Assembly: GCA_035873375.1 (NCBI GenBank)
Contig: JAYWMQ010000044.1
Location: forward strand, 1 to 44,697
From: Nitrospirota bacterium
GTDB taxonomy: Bacteria > Nitrospirota > Thermodesulfovibrionia > Thermodesulfovibrionales > JdFR-85
Direction of reading: 5' to 3'
Length of the DNA stretch: 44,697 bases
Position 1 is the stretch's first letter. Each line of letters opens with the position of its first letter. The position numbers and the translations under genes were made by a program. Below are positions 6,012 to 18,333 of this stretch, piece by piece. Below the pieces are notes generated by a model. The model saw only the letters and a list, made by a program, of their open reading frames with translations, did not search any database and had not been told where the DNA came from.

Positions 6012-8546
6012 TTACGGAGTCACCAACACCTGTGCAGGTATTGCGCTACAATCGTACGTCTTGTGGCATTTTTCGGTTGTTTCAACCCCCAACTGTCCGA
6101 AATCATTTTTTCCCCACGCCCACACCGTGCCATCGATGTTAAGCGCGAGGGTATGACCATATCCGGCCGAGATGGCGGTTATGTCTGCAAGATCTCTTAC
6201 TTCTACCGGGATGCTGCTACTAATGCTTGAGGTTCCATTTCCCAGTTGGCCGAAAACGTTACTTCCCCAGACCCACACCGTACTGTCGGTTTTCAGCACG
6301 ACAATATATAGCGCCGATCTTCCTCCTTGCGAAATAGCAGTGACATCCGTTAAATCGGTCATTTCCACTGGTGTATTATTCCCCCATCCCCATCTCCAGA
6401 GTGTGCCATCGGTTTTAAGCGCGAAGGTAGTGCCTCTTCCTGCAAAAATGGCGGCAACGTCCGTGATGCCGATTACTTCTATTGGAGTAGTGCTGCAAGG
6501 AGTAGAATAGGTGCATGTTTCAGTCGTTGTTAGGCCCAGCTGACCGTCTCTATTATTTCCCCATGCCCACACCGTGCCATCCTTTTTAAGCGCCACGACA
6601 TGGCTTCCTCCTACTGAGATGTCGACAATGTCCGTAAGGCCGCTTACCTGCACCGGAGTGGTGGTGATATATGTTGTCGTCCCATTTCCCAGCTGGCCAT
6701 AGAGGTTTCCTCCCCATGCCCAAAGCGTACCATCGTCTTTAAGCGCGAAGGTATTCGAAGCACCTATGCCTCCTGTAGCAATGTCGACAACGTCTGTAAG
6801 GGCACTTATCTGTATCGGGACTGGGCTGTCTATCGTCGTTCCGTCTCCCAGCTGGCCGTATTTGTTATATCCCCACGCCCACACCGTGCCGTCGGTTTTA
6901 AGCGCAATGGAATGGCTCCCTCCGGCAGCGATAACAGCAATATTTTCTATGCCGGTTACCTCTACCGGGCTGGTACTACTTGTCGTAGTTCCGTCTCCCA
7001 GCTGACCAACACGGTTAGATCCCCATGCCCACACCGTGCCGTCGGTTTTAAGCGCAATGGAATGGCGCCCTCCGGCAGCGATGGCAACAACGTCCTTCAA
7101 TATGTCTACGCATTTAATCTGTATGTCCGTTACGTCTGCGGCGTTAATCCTCCCACTGGCAACGCTGCATTTCTGGTCGAATGGTTGAGTTAAAACTGTT
7201 ATATCGTAAATGTCCAGGTCCGTAAGCTCTGTAGCGAAAGTGAACGGACCGTTTGCCGTGATCGTGAGATCGTCTCCGTCGTTGTTTTGCAGTACCAGCG
7301 TATCGGTAAGACCACTCACACTGCCGCCAACGCTATAGGTGCCGGTTACTTTGCCTTCCCGTACCGGTATAGGCGTGAAACTGCAAGATATATCATCCTG
7401 AGCACCACATGTATCAGATGCCACTGCTCCTAATTGGTTGTTACTGTTACTTCCCCATGCCCACACTGTGCCATCGGTTTTAAGCGCGAGGGTATGGGAA
7501 TATCCGGCAGCGATGGCGGCAACGGCAGTAAGTCCGCTCACCTGCACAGGTATGGTGGAACAGTAAATAGAGGAATAAGAGCGGTCGCCGCCTGATGAAC
7601 AAACTTCAGTCGTTGTTACCCCCAACATGCCTGCACCGTTAGCTCCCCACGCCCACACCGTACCATCGGGTTTAAGCGCAAGGGAGAATCCCCATCCGGA
7701 CGCGATGGCATCAACGTCCGTGAGGTCGCTTACCTGTACAGGCGTGTAGCTGTCATCTGTCGTCCCGTCTCCCAATTCTCCGAAATTATTACGTCCCCAT
7801 GCCCACACCGTGCCGTCGGTTTTAAGCGCGAGGGTATGGGAATATCCGGCCGCAATGGCTGCGACGTCAGTAATGCTGGCCAGCTGGGGACTGTTAGTGT
7901 AGATACCTCCCCATGTCCACACTGTGCCGTCGGTTGTAAGAGCGTTGGTACGACGATCTCCGGCCGAGATGGCGGTTACATCCGTAAGCACAGGTTCCAG
8001 CTGATCAATTCCATTAATTTCCCACATCGTCCCATCGGTTTTAAGCACTATGGTAGAGGACCAGCCAGCCGCGATGGCGATTACGTCCGTAAGTCCGCTT
8101 ACCTGTATCGGAGTGGTGGAGCAAGGCAAATAGGAGAAGCATGTCTCAGATGTCGTGACACCCAGTTGGCCTTTTTCGTTAGATCCCCACGTCCAGACCG
8201 TGCCGTCGGTTTTAAGTGCAACGGAATGGAGATATCCGGCCGCGATGGCGGTTACGTCCGTAAGGCCGCTTACCTGTATCGGAGCCGGGCTGTCTATCGT
8301 TGTCCCGTCGCCAAGCTGGCCGTATTGGTTACCTCCCCACGCCCACACCGTGCCGTCTGATTTGAGCTCAAGGCTATGGGAACTTCCGCCGGCAATGGCA
8401 ACTATCTCCGTCTCATCCGCGCTGTCATGATCATGCTTGTGTTTCATACCCATTGACCCTATCTCTTCAGTGCAGCCGGCAATCCACAAACAGGCAAAAA
8501 GAAGAACAAACATACCCATAAACAAATTAAACCATCTTTTTCTCAT
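6012..8546 (-). CDS. RCC1-repeat lipoprotein, two seven-repeat blocks joined by an Ig-like domain
   Basis: The ATG is preceded by AAGGAGG. The N-terminus ends in a lipobox (LWIAGC, Cys25), so this 844-residue protein is probably an exported lipoprotein. I count seven RCC1-type repeats at about 45-395, then a beta-sandwich-like segment at about 400-480 ([17 protein letters not shown]), then seven more repeats at about 485-840. Seven is the blade number of an RCC1 propeller, so two full propellers joined by one domain are likely. Repeats 2, 6, 7, 11 and 14 carry insertions with paired Cys (TTSETC then PCST). The linker domain matches the N-terminal domain of the neighbouring paralogue at 4363-5574. 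Function unknown. Confidence 0.82.
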   Translation of the reverse strand: MRKRWFNLFMGMFVLLFACLWIAGCTEEIGSMGMKHKHDHDSADETEIVAIAGGSSHSLELKSDGTVWAWGGNQYGQLGDGTTIDSPAPIQVSGLTDVTAIAAGYLHSVALKTDGTVWTWGSNEKGQLGVTTSETCFSYLPCSTTPIQVSGLTDVIAIAAGWSSTIVLKTDGTMWEINGIDQLEPVLTDVTAISAGDRRTNALTTDGTVWTWGGIYTNSPQLASITDVAAIAAGYSHTLALKTDGTVWAWGRNNFGELGDGTTDDSYTPVQVSDLTDVDAIASGWGFSLALKPDGTVWAWGANGAGMLGVTTTEVCSSGGDRSYSSIYCSTIPVQVSGLTAVAAIAAGYSHTLALKTDGTVWAWGSNSNNQLGAVASDTCGAQDDISCSFTPIPVREGKVTGTYSVGGSVSGLTDTLVLQNNDGDDLTITANGPFTFATELTDLDIYDITVLTQPFDQKCSVASGRINAADVTDIQIKCVDILKDVVAIAAGGRHSIALKTDGTVWAWGSNRVGQLGDGTTTSSTSPVEVTGIENIAVIAAGGSHSIALKTDGTVWAWGYNKYGQLGDGTTIDSPVPIQISALTDVVDIATGGIGASNTFALKDDGTLWAWGGNLYGQLGNGTTTYITTTPVQVSGLTDIVDISVGGSHVVALKKDGTVWAWGNNRDGQLGLTTTETCTYSTPCSTTPIEVIGITDVAAIFAGRGTTFALKTDGTLWRWGWGNNTPVEMTDLTDVTAISQGGRSALYIVVLKTDSTVWVWGSNVFGQLGNGTSSISSSIPVEVRDLADITAISAGYGHTLALNIDGTVWAWGKNDFGQLGVETTEKCHKTYDCSAIPAQVLVTP

Positions 8547-8993
8547 CCCAAGTCCTCCTTATAATATAAAAAATATTTGAAGAAACAGAGCCAACCTTTC
8601 AAGTGGACAGACTAACGGCCGACGCTCAGCGCAGGCGCTTGCACCGCGTGAGACTGTCAGGGAATTTTGATTTGATTAAAGCTTTAATTAAAGCGAAGAC
8701 TGTCGAAACCGATACGCATTAATACAAGGCTGTTAATATACTTCAACTTTCAGCCGGAATACCTGAGGTTACAAAAAGTGAAGACACAATAATAGCTCAT
8801 CATTACCTCGCAAGTTCTATACCGTTTACGCAACTCTTTGATTTTATATGCTTTTTAGAATCTACCAGATTTCCTAAAGGAGAAAGTGTAAAGTTATCCG
8901 ACGACGTTGAGCTGGAAAAATGACAAATTATGCTTGAGCTCTCTAATGGCAAAAGGCTTATCAGTGGCTATCTATAAGACGGGTTTACCGACA
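8547..8993. other. Intergenic stretch with RCC1-upstream repeat and a possible gene remnant
   Basis: Copy 2 of the RCC1 upstream repeat covers 8610-8703. Downstream, one plus-strand frame stays open from about 8721 to the TGA near 8923. It encodes about 67 residues (including IPFTQLFDFICFLEST and FPKGESVKLS) but has no start codon or ribosome site. I do not recognise it and read it as a possible truncated gene. Nothing else is supported. Confidence 0.3.
8610..8703. repeat. Upstream-region repeat shared by the two RCC1 genes (copy 2)
   Basis: This matches 5619-5700 closely, with a small insertion (TTTAATTAAAGC) near its end. It lies about 65 bases upstream of the 844-residue RCC1 gene. Confidence 0.75.
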
Positions 8994-9677
8994 CTAAAGA
9001 CCCTTTTTCAGCAAGGCCCTCGCCTTCCAGGCCCATTTCCTGTCCAGTTTACGCTTGAAACGTGGGGCAGCTTTAAAGACCTCTATCGATTTTTTCAGAT
9101 AACGCATGCCTTCTTCCTTCATACCCAGCTTCAACTTGACAAGACCCATCTGATAAAGCCCCCTCGAACTTGAAGAGTGTATCTTCTCAAAACTCTCAAG
9201 AAGCGGCAGCGCACTGCTGTAGTCGTTGTTGTCGATAAAGACCTCGGCCATCAAAAGATACGGCTCTCCGTATTTGAGTCCTGGTGAGGCCTCCAGGGCA
9301 GCGGCAACATATTCCCAGCCCTTCCGTATATCCCCGTTTTTTGCGATCGAGACACCGTAGTAGTAGTTGAATTCAGGATCATCAGACATCTTGTTTGCCG
9401 CCCTTTCAAAATATTCGACGGCCTTACCGTATTTTTTCTTCTCGAACATAAAAATGCCGAGTTCTTTCAGAGAACGGGCATCATGAGGATTTATTGCCAC
9501 AATCCTCCGGAGTTCATTTATCCTTCCCGCTCTATTGAATGCCTTGAAAGGGTCGGGGACAAAACCGAAATAAGTCCTGTCTATAGTGAAAGATATGAGG
9601 AGTATCACCAGAAGCGCAATGATTGGGTTTCCCAGCATCCAGTAGAGGATATAGAAAAGGAAGAACTTGCTCATCAT
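8994..9677 (-). CDS. Membrane-anchored TPR-repeat protein
   Basis: An N-terminal hydrophobic region (FFLFYILYWMLGNPII and LLVILLISF, residues 5-30) anchors the protein. Residues 50-210 form tetratricopeptide repeats: the DARSLKELGIFMFEKKKYGKAV unit is clear, with further units around GDIRKGWEYV, YSSALPLLESF and GMKEEGMRYL. TPR domains act as protein-binding scaffolds. The start overlaps the stop of the U32 gene by 4 bases (ATGA), so the two are translationally coupled, but a functional link is not evident. The C-terminus is strongly basic. Confidence 0.8.
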   Translation of the reverse strand: MMSKFFLFYILYWMLGNPIIALLVILLISFTIDRTYFGFVPDPFKAFNRAGRINELRRIVAINPHDARSLKELGIFMFEKKKYGKAVEYFERAANKMSDDPEFNYYYGVSIAKNGDIRKGWEYVAAALEASPGLKYGEPYLLMAEVFIDNNDYSSALPLLESFEKIHSSSSRGLYQMGLVKLKLGMKEEGMRYLKKSIEVFKAAPRFKRKLDRKWAWKARALLKKGL

Positions 9678-10939
9678 CTGCTTTCTCCCTGGACAGGCAT
9701 TGCATTCCGCTGTGTAACACCGGTCCCTTTTTCCCTTCGTATGAGGTCGTTCCTCCTCACTCCTTCCGGAACCCTGATAATGACCACATCCCCGTTTCTC
9801 GCCGAGTTTATATCTGCCCCGTCCTTATCCTTCATCGAATCGATCTCAAAGTTTTTTTCTTCCAGTCCAGGGGAAAGGTATTCAACGGGGTCCCCCGCAT
9901 CAAGTCTGTTCCTCAGGCCAACGCTTGCGGTATTGCCGTTGATATCAAGGATAGTCCCAACAAGTTCATGGCTCATTCTATACCCCTCACCGTCAAAATT
10001 ATAATCTTCGTCCGGCTGTTTCCCAAAAAACATGCCTGTAGTATATCCCCTGCTGCTGAACATCGAGAGTTCCCTCAACCATCCCGGATTCAGTCTGTAC
10101 GCGCCGCCGTCTTTCAGGGAATCAAGTGCCTCCCTGTAAGTCTTTACAACGCCCGCAATATAGTTTATTCCCTTCATCCTGCCCTCTATCTTGAGACTGT
10201 CAACGCCTGCCTCCGCAAGAACGGGCAGGTGTTCGATCATACAGAGGTCTTTTGAACTCATTATGAAGGTACCCCTGTCGTTTTCGAATACAGGAAAGAA
10301 TTCTCCGTCTCTCTTCTCCTCCATCAGGGCATAGTTCCACCTGCAGGAATTCGTGCATTGACCCATGTTGGCGCTTCTGGATGCAAGAAAACTGCTGATA
10401 TAACACCTGCCGGAATATGATATACACATTGAGCCGTGGACAAACACCTCCAGGCCTACAGACGTTTTCCGGCGTATCTCTTTTATTTCATCTACAGATA
10501 ACTCGCGCGAAAGCACAAGTCTCCCGGCACCCATACCTTCCCAGAAGAGCGCTGATTCAACATTGGTGATATTGGCTTGTGTGCTTATGTGAATCTCTAC
10601 TTCAGGCGCCTTTTTTTTGAACATCATGAAGAGGCCGGGGTCGGAAAGGATTACTGCGTCAGGCCCTACTTCCCTGAGGAGCTCAATATGTCCCTCAAGC
10701 CCGGCCAGGTCACGGTTATGCGGAAAAATATTGACTGTTACATATACCTTTACACCTTTTTCGCGTGCATACAGAACGGCTTTCCTTAGCTCACCGTCAG
10801 TAAAATTACCAGCCTTGCCTCTCAGGCTGAACCTTGAATCCCCGAGATAGACGGCATCAGCGCCGTAATGGATTGCGGTCTTGAGTTTTTCGAAATTCCC
10901 TGCAGGGGCAAGCAGCTCCGGAATCTTCATATCTGACAT
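9674..10939 (-). CDS. U32-family protein, TrhP-like tRNA uridine hydroxylation factor
   Basis: The opening PELLAPAGNFEKLKTAIHYGADAVY is cut from the classic U32 start; PELLAPAGN and GADAVYLG are diagnostic. Conserved cysteines lie at 172, 179, 195 and 199 (GSMCIS, GRCYIS, GQCTNSC), as in U32 proteins. The C-terminal half (LKIEGRMK, then YREALD) agrees with E. coli TrhP (YegQ), which performs prephenate-dependent hydroxylation of tRNA U34. Members were long called peptidases. At 421 residues it is slightly shorter than TrhP (about 450). It lies between rnhA (gap 10 bases) and a TPR gene (4-base overlap), so the three form an operon. Confidence 0.8.
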   Translation of the reverse strand: MSDMKIPELLAPAGNFEKLKTAIHYGADAVYLGDSRFSLRGKAGNFTDGELRKAVLYAREKGVKVYVTVNIFPHNRDLAGLEGHIELLREVGPDAVILSDPGLFMMFKKKAPEVEIHISTQANITNVESALFWEGMGAGRLVLSRELSVDEIKEIRRKTSVGLEVFVHGSMCISYSGRCYISSFLASRSANMGQCTNSCRWNYALMEEKRDGEFFPVFENDRGTFIMSSKDLCMIEHLPVLAEAGVDSLKIEGRMKGINYIAGVVKTYREALDSLKDGGAYRLNPGWLRELSMFSSRGYTTGMFFGKQPDEDYNFDGEGYRMSHELVGTILDINGNTASVGLRNRLDAGDPVEYLSPGLEEKNFEIDSMKDKDGADINSARNGDVVIIRVPEGVRRNDLIRREKGTGVTQRNAMPVQGESR

Positions 10940-10949
10940 AACAGCAGGA

Positions 10950-11435
10950 TCATGAACTCTGCGGTTTATCCAGGGAAACCTTTGGGCTCCGGCACTTTTC
11001 TAACGCAAGCCTTGCAAGCTCGTCGCATCTTTCATTCTCCATATGCCCGTTGTGTCCTTTTACCCAGACCCAGTCTATCTCATGTTGCCTGGACGCTTTA
11101 AGCAGTCTTTCCCATAAATCCCTGTTGAGAACTTCCTTCTTTTGGGAGTTCCTCCAGTTCTGTTTTATCCAATTGTCTATCCATCTGGTCATTCCTTTAA
11201 CCACATAAGTCGAGTCTGTTGTGATCCTGATCCGGCAAGGCTTTTTCAGTGCCTCCAGAGCCGTAATTACCCCAAGCAACTCCATCCTGTTATTTGTGGT
11301 CATCTCTTCACAGGCGGACAATTCCCTGACTTTCTTACCTGATTTCAATATGGCTCCAAATCCTCCGACACCCGGATTACCGCTGCATGCGCCGTCAGCG
11401 TATAACTCGACAAATGGTTTCTCATCATCTCTCAT
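10950..11435 (-). CDS. rnhA: Ribonuclease HI
   Basis: The enzyme cleaves the RNA strand of RNA-DNA hybrids. The catalytic carboxylates are all visible: Asp14 ([11 protein letters not shown]), Glu52 (RMELLG), Asp74 (TTDSTYV) and Asp138 (ENERCDELA). The WVKGHNGH loop supplies the conserved His. I chose the internal ATG giving 161 residues, the usual length; an in-frame TTG at 11474 would add 13 residues and has no better ribosome site. First gene of a minus-strand operon with the U32 and TPR genes. Confidence 0.92.
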   Translation of the reverse strand: MRDDEKPFVELYADGACSGNPGVGGFGAILKSGKKVRELSACEEMTTNNRMELLGVITALEALKKPCRIRITTDSTYVVKGMTRWIDNWIKQNWRNSQKKEVLNRDLWERLLKASRQHEIDWVWVKGHNGHMENERCDELARLALEKCRSPKVSLDKPQSS

Positions 11436-13828
<2,393 letters not shown>

Positions 13829-14944
13829 CTACTGCTTCACTGTCTCAACAGCAGGATGGGATGCAACACCTTTAAGTTCATTCATCAATTCATGTACTGA
13901 CAGAATGCGGTCTACACGATAAGCATTGGTACCCACAGTATATAGCGGCTTCTCCTTGTCAGGGTTATAGCCGGCAGAACTTAACAGCCCGTTACAGATA
14001 CAGAAGTGAGCCTCATTGCTCTCCCTTGCCGGACAGCGGGTATACCTGCCTTCCTCATCTTTTGTAAGAACATAGCCCTTATCACATTTTGGCTGACGCC
14101 CGCGCACCAGAGCTTCCTGATACATGGGTGACTGCTTAATCAACCTTATCGGTAAACCACAGGGCGAACCTGGCTTCATTGTCACAATTATATCGTCCTG
14201 ATCGGCCTGAAGCAGGGCATCCTTGTATTCAGGCGTGGCAGAACTCTCTACAGTCCCGAGAAAACGTGTGCCCATCTGAACCCCGTCTGCTCCAAGATCC
14301 AGAAAACGTTTGATATCAGCATTTGTATAAATACCACCGGCAACAATTATCGGAAAATCACCGTACTGCCTTGCTACATCCTTAACAGGGGGGAGCAGGT
14401 TCTCAAGGAGATTCTCTTCAAGGTCAATTTGCTCCCACTGGAAACCCAGATGGCCACCGGCAAGCGGACCTTCCAGCACCGCAGCATCCGGCTGATACCC
14501 CTGGCGTTGCCACCTCTTGCAGATAATCTTGAGCGCCCTGGCTGATGATACAATAGGAATCAGGGCAGTCTGTTTAGGCCGTGTAATTGAGGGCAGCGAC
14601 ATTGGCAACCCGGCACCGGAAATAATCATGTCGGCACCTGCATCAACGGCACCTCTCACAGAGTCTTCATAGTGGCGTCCGAGTGCCACCATTATATTTA
14701 TGCCTGCAATGCCGCCCTCGCTCTTGGCAAGCGAGATCTCTTCATAGACCGCCTCGTAGGTATTGTACTTCTTCCCGTTGCGCTTGGAGAGCAGCCTGTC
14801 AATAGCTGCACTGGAGATTATGCCAACCCCTCCCTCAGCTGCAACTGCACGAGCCAGTGGATAGAGGGAGACACCGATTCCCATGCCTCCCTGAATGATT
14901 GGCACATCTATTTTTTTATCTTTGATTTTCAATGGCAGAAACAT
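13829..14944 (-). CDS. Nitronate monooxygenase-like FMN enzyme (NPD family)
   Basis: A TIM-barrel flavoenzyme of the nitronate monooxygenase / 2-nitropropane dioxygenase family. Recognisable motifs are IIQGGMGIGVS at the N-terminus, GADMIISGAG, EGPLAGGHLGF with the conserved His, IVAGGIY and GADGVQMGTRFL for phosphate binding of FMN. A Cys-bearing C-terminal region (CDKGYVL, then RCPARES, then HFCICNGLL) is present, as in longer NPD proteins of anaerobes and Nitrospirota-like bacteria. The true substrate may differ from nitronates; related enzymes include enoyl-ACP reductases of the FabK type. It is convergent with the MA peptidase, with no base between the stops. Confidence 0.85.
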   Translation of the reverse strand: MFLPLKIKDKKIDVPIIQGGMGIGVSLYPLARAVAAEGGVGIISSAAIDRLLSKRNGKKYNTYEAVYEEISLAKSEGGIAGINIMVALGRHYEDSVRGAVDAGADMIISGAGLPMSLPSITRPKQTALIPIVSSARALKIICKRWQRQGYQPDAAVLEGPLAGGHLGFQWEQIDLEENLLENLLPPVKDVARQYGDFPIIVAGGIYTNADIKRFLDLGADGVQMGTRFLGTVESSATPEYKDALLQADQDDIIVTMKPGSPCGLPIRLIKQSPMYQEALVRGRQPKCDKGYVLTKDEEGRYTRCPARESNEAHFCICNGLLSSAGYNPDKEKPLYTVGTNAYRVDRILSVHELMNELKGVASHPAVETVKQ

Positions 14945-15307
14945 ATAAAATTTTCAGGTTAGATGTTGCTCAGATGCTGATGTATTTACAAGCCTTCGCT
15001 TGCCTTCTTTGCAACTATCTTATATCTAATATAATACAATCACACGTGATATTGCAACTTCTTTTTCCCCTCCCTACTCCCGAATAAATATAAACAGAGA
15101 CACAGAAACCTGAGAGCTTCTCTATCAATACATGGAGACAAATGCCCTTATCCGTTTATACCCTGAATTTATTTCAGGGGTGACAGTTCTGGACTTTTGA
15201 GGATAATTGCCGCATTTTCCTTCCAAATTGACAAAAAAAGGAGATTCTGATACCCTGAAAAACAGGACACCTGTTAGAGGGACACAAAAAAACCTGGAGG
15301 ACCTTAA
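14945..15307. other. Intergenic stretch with a hairpin repeat
   Basis: CCCTGAA-TTTAT-TTCAGGG (15161-15179) belongs to the dispersed hairpin family. AACCTGGAGGACC precedes the next ATG as ribosome site. No gene, riboswitch or clear promoter is seen in the rest. Confidence 0.4.
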
Positions 15308-16321
15308 ATGAAAAACCTTCCTGTGGGCAAACTCAAAATGGAGCAGCTTGCAGGGCTTCTCAAAAGATACAAGGGAGCCCCGGATTCATCCGTAATTGTC
15401 GGCCCTGAGATTGGGGAGGATGCAGCAGTAATAGGAATTGGTGAGAATTTTCTGATAGCAAAGACCGACCCCATCACATTTGCCGTTGACCGGATTGGTC
15501 AATATGCAATAAACATAAATGCCAATGATATCGCCTGTATGGGGGGCAGACCCCGGTGGTTCCTTGTAACAATCCTCTTACCTGAAGACCGAACAGACGA
15601 GGCACTTGTTGAAGGCATCTTTTCTCAGCTCTCTGAGGCCTGCAAACAACTTGGCATAGCTATATGCGGTGGCCATACTGAAGTGACATACGGCCTCAAG
15701 AGACCCATAGTGGTCGGACAGATGCTCGGGCTGGTTTCCAGGGAAAGGCTGATCAGGTCATCTGGGGCCATGGCTGGTGACCATATCATTGTCACCAAGG
15801 GTATTGCAATAGAGGCAACAGGACTGCTTGCCCGGGAAAAAGAAGGGGAGCTCACAAACGTCTTTGATCGTAAATTCATTGATAGGTGCAAGGGTTTTCT
15901 AAAGACCCCCGGAATAAGTGTCCTCAGGGATGCAGAGACAGCAACCGCAGCAGGTGATGTCCATGCAATGCATGACCCAACAGAGGGAGGGCTTGCCACA
16001 GGCCTTCACGAACTCGCCACCGCTGCCGGAGTCGGGCTTGAGATATGGGCAGATGAGATACCTGTTTTCCCTGAAACAAAGGTTCTCTGTGACTTCTTTG
16101 GACTGAATCCCCTTGGCGTCATTGCCTCCGGAGCACTTCTGATTGCTGCCGCCCCATCCTCCTCAGAGCAGATAATCAGCTCCCTCAGGGCAGAGGGTAT
16201 AGACTGTTTTCATATAGGTATTGTAAAGGGCAAATCCGAAGGATTAATAATGATACAGGACTCTGAAAGACTCCCTCTGCCCTGCTTTGAACAGGATGAG
16301 GTCTCAAAAGCATTCTTATAA
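15308..16321 (+). CDS. AIR synthase-related protein (PurM/HypE/SelD superfamily)
   Basis: The ATP-binding superfamily fold is indicated by GPEIGEDAAVI near the N-terminus, NANDIACMGGRPRWFL, GGHTEVTYG and DPTEGGLATGLHELA. Among members it most resembles HypE, which dehydrates the thiocarboxamide on its own C-terminal Cys during NiFe-hydrogenase maturation. True HypE ends in a PRIC-type motif; this protein ends FEQDEVSKAFL, without a terminal Cys. It is therefore a HypE-like paralogue of unknown reaction. No hyp or hydrogenase gene is nearby. It stands alone on the plus strand with a good GGAGGA site. Confidence 0.82.
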   Translation: MKNLPVGKLKMEQLAGLLKRYKGAPDSSVIVGPEIGEDAAVIGIGENFLIAKTDPITFAVDRIGQYAININANDIACMGGRPRWFLVTILLPEDRTDEALVEGIFSQLSEACKQLGIAICGGHTEVTYGLKRPIVVGQMLGLVSRERLIRSSGAMAGDHIIVTKGIAIEATGLLAREKEGELTNVFDRKFIDRCKGFLKTPGISVLRDAETATAAGDVHAMHDPTEGGLATGLHELATAAGVGLEIWADEIPVFPETKVLCDFFGLNPLGVIASGALLIAAAPSSSEQIISSLRAEGIDCFHIGIVKGKSEGLIMIQDSERLPLPCFEQDEVSKAFL

Positions 16322-16353
16322 TCCGGGGGGCATGTCCACTTTAACCTGTATGA

Positions 16354-17322
16354 TCACCGACACTCTTCGCATTTTTTTAATATTGTTCGCTTTTTTTTAA
16401 AACTGTTAACAGCACAAAAAATATGTTGACTAAACGGTAATACGGATATAACGAAAAATGCCAAAGCCTTGCAATTAAGCGGATATGCTTTAATTGCCTT
16501 GATCAGATACGGCCTCGCTCTTCCGACTTCGTTGTGTATGCATAAAAACCGCCCCATCTTCCAATAATGCAGTGACAGGGTTTTTCGACTCCGTTTGATA
16601 TCATCGAGATATTTTTCCAGGATTACCTCTCTGGACCCTATATGGGCTGATGTAACCCACCGGAAACTGTCATCAGTTACGTAGTAATTCATGAGCAGTT
16701 CCTTTATATGGTAAAAATAGAATTCTTTACTTAAACGGATAAAAAAATCAAAATCCACATAATAAGACAAACGCTCGTCAAAGAGGCCCACCTTTTCAAA
16801 ACAGGCTTTCCTTACAACAGAAGATCCAATCCCAATACCGTAAATTTGGTAGTTTAACGCCTTTCTGTAAAACTGTCCGTCTTCCGGCATAAAAGTGGGA
16901 CTCTTCCATATACGTCTTTTTCCGTTTCTCTCAATTTCGCACATATTGCTGTAGACAACCCCGACACGTTTGGAGTGGTACCGAAAGACAGCCATCTGCT
17001 TCTCCAGTTTTTCAGGCAGCCATTCATCATCGCTGTCAAGAAAAGCAATAAACTCTCCCTTTGCTGTCAGGACGCCTGTATTTCTTGCTGCTGCCTCGCC
17101 TTTATTGCTTTCATGCCTGACATACCGTATATCCAGGGCACTGAAACTCCTTACAATCTCCTCCGTGTTGTCAGTAGACCCGTCATCCACAACAATTACT
17201 TCAAAATCCCTATAGGTCTGGTTCAGGATACTCTGAAGCGCTCTGACCAACAAATGCGCCCGGTTATAGCTTGGAACAATTACACTTACTGTGGGCGTAT
17301 CTTTTTTGACGGTCATATCCAT
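16354..17322 (-). CDS. Glycosyltransferase family 2
   Basis: A GT-A fold enzyme that moves a sugar from a nucleotide donor to a glycan acceptor. The N-terminal VSVIVPSYNRA strand, the VDDGSTD motif (45-51) and the metal-binding DSDDE (96-100) are clear. A region with ED-like acceptor-site residues follows (FDERLSYYVDFDFFIRL). The C-terminal third, with LIKAIKAYPLN, resembles the tail of the neighbouring GT2 (LFLCEAIRLFPLN pattern), so the two are related beyond the catalytic core. It lies downstream of 17371-18333 with a 48-base gap, probably one operon. Sugar and acceptor cannot be assigned. Confidence 0.88.
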   Translation of the reverse strand: MDMTVKKDTPTVSVIVPSYNRAHLLVRALQSILNQTYRDFEVIVVDDGSTDNTEEIVRSFSALDIRYVRHESNKGEAAARNTGVLTAKGEFIAFLDSDDEWLPEKLEKQMAVFRYHSKRVGVVYSNMCEIERNGKRRIWKSPTFMPEDGQFYRKALNYQIYGIGIGSSVVRKACFEKVGLFDERLSYYVDFDFFIRLSKEFYFYHIKELLMNYYVTDDSFRWVTSAHIGSREVILEKYLDDIKRSRKTLSLHYWKMGRFLCIHNEVGRARPYLIKAIKAYPLNCKALAFFVISVLPFSQHIFCAVNSFKKKRTILKKCEECR

Positions 17323-17370
17323 CCTTTTCTGTCATATTTTATTTCTCTATCGTCTACTATTTCATGAAAC

Positions 17371-18333
17371 TTAACATTTCGGAATTTTTCTGAAAAATAT
17401 CCTTGGCAAAAACTTTGTTCCCCGGAAGAGCAGCTTTAAACAGCCCTTGACATTTAAAGGAAAGAGCCTTATTGCCTCACACAAAAAAAATCTTGCTCTT
17501 CTCCAGTTCCTGTCCTTAATACAATGGGGAATTCCATGAAAAAGCACATCAGACATCTCCTTATTTGTTAAATTTGGAATCTCCGTACCCAACCTCCGCC
17601 TGTATGCCTTGTACTTCGCCAGATAATATGATGATTTCATCGTACTCTTCTTTGCTGGATCGTGAGACTGGGAATCGGATAAAACCCTGTAAAGATACAG
17701 GACCTTATCTACATAAAAGAAGCCGGTTACCTCCTCCATTTTCAGGGTTAAATCCTTGTCTTCTGCATACAATATTTTGTCATCATATCCTGGAGTTCTA
17801 AAATATGCATCCTTCCTGAATGTCCTGAACGGACCAACTATATCGTATCGCAGAATCGTTCTTCTGTCAGGGATTTGAGGCAAGGCCGTGCAAAAACCCT
17901 TTTCAACCGGGTTTAAATCCCGATCGCAAAAAACAAAATTGGAATAGATGAAACCACAATCCGGATTTTTAACATGGGCTTCATACATCTTTTCAAGCGC
18001 ATCTTCGTCTAAAGCATCATCACCATCCAGAATACCTAAAATCTCTGCCCTCGATTCATTAATCAATCTTTTTAATGTCCCGATATAGCCAATATTCCGG
18101 CTGTTTTTAAAAAACCTTACCCTGCTGTCACTCAAATATGTTTTAATAATTTCCACGGATTTATCAGTAGAGCAATCATCAACTATCACCAGTTCCCATT
18201 CTTTAAACGTTTGGTTGATAACAGATTCTATTGCACTGCCAATAAACTGACCATTATTATAACTTGCCATCAGGACCGAAAACTGAGGGTTTTCATTTTC
18301 TTTTCCTTTATGTTTATACATAGAAGTCCACAT
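17371..18333 (-). CDS. Glycosyltransferase family 2
   Basis: The FSVLMASYNNGQF opening, VDDCSTD (51-57) and DGDD (103-106) are the nucleotide-sugar and metal sites of GT2 enzymes. The acceptor region has YAEDKDLTLKM. The AIRLFPLN tail parallels the neighbour at 16354-17322. The start is taken at the first ATG; an in-frame ATG four codons later is possible. No membrane helix is evident. With the second GT2, the broken membrane gene and the ABC exporter it forms an envelope glycan patch. Confidence 0.87.
   Translation of the reverse strand: MWTSMYKHKGKENENPQFSVLMASYNNGQFIGSAIESVINQTFKEWELVIVDDCSTDKSVEIIKTYLSDSRVRFFKNSRNIGYIGTLKRLINESRAEILGILDGDDALDEDALEKMYEAHVKNPDCGFIYSNFVFCDRDLNPVEKGFCTALPQIPDRRTILRYDIVGPFRTFRKDAYFRTPGYDDKILYAEDKDLTLKMEEVTGFFYVDKVLYLYRVLSDSQSHDPAKKSTMKSSYYLAKYKAYRRRLGTEIPNLTNKEMSDVLFHGIPHCIKDRNWRRARFFLCEAIRLFPLNVKGCLKLLFRGTKFLPRIFFRKIPKC

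Noticed and set aside
8155-8430. Open frames on the plus strand inside the RCC1 genes
   Set aside because: They are antisense shadows of the repetitive RCC1 coding DNA and give no recognisable protein.
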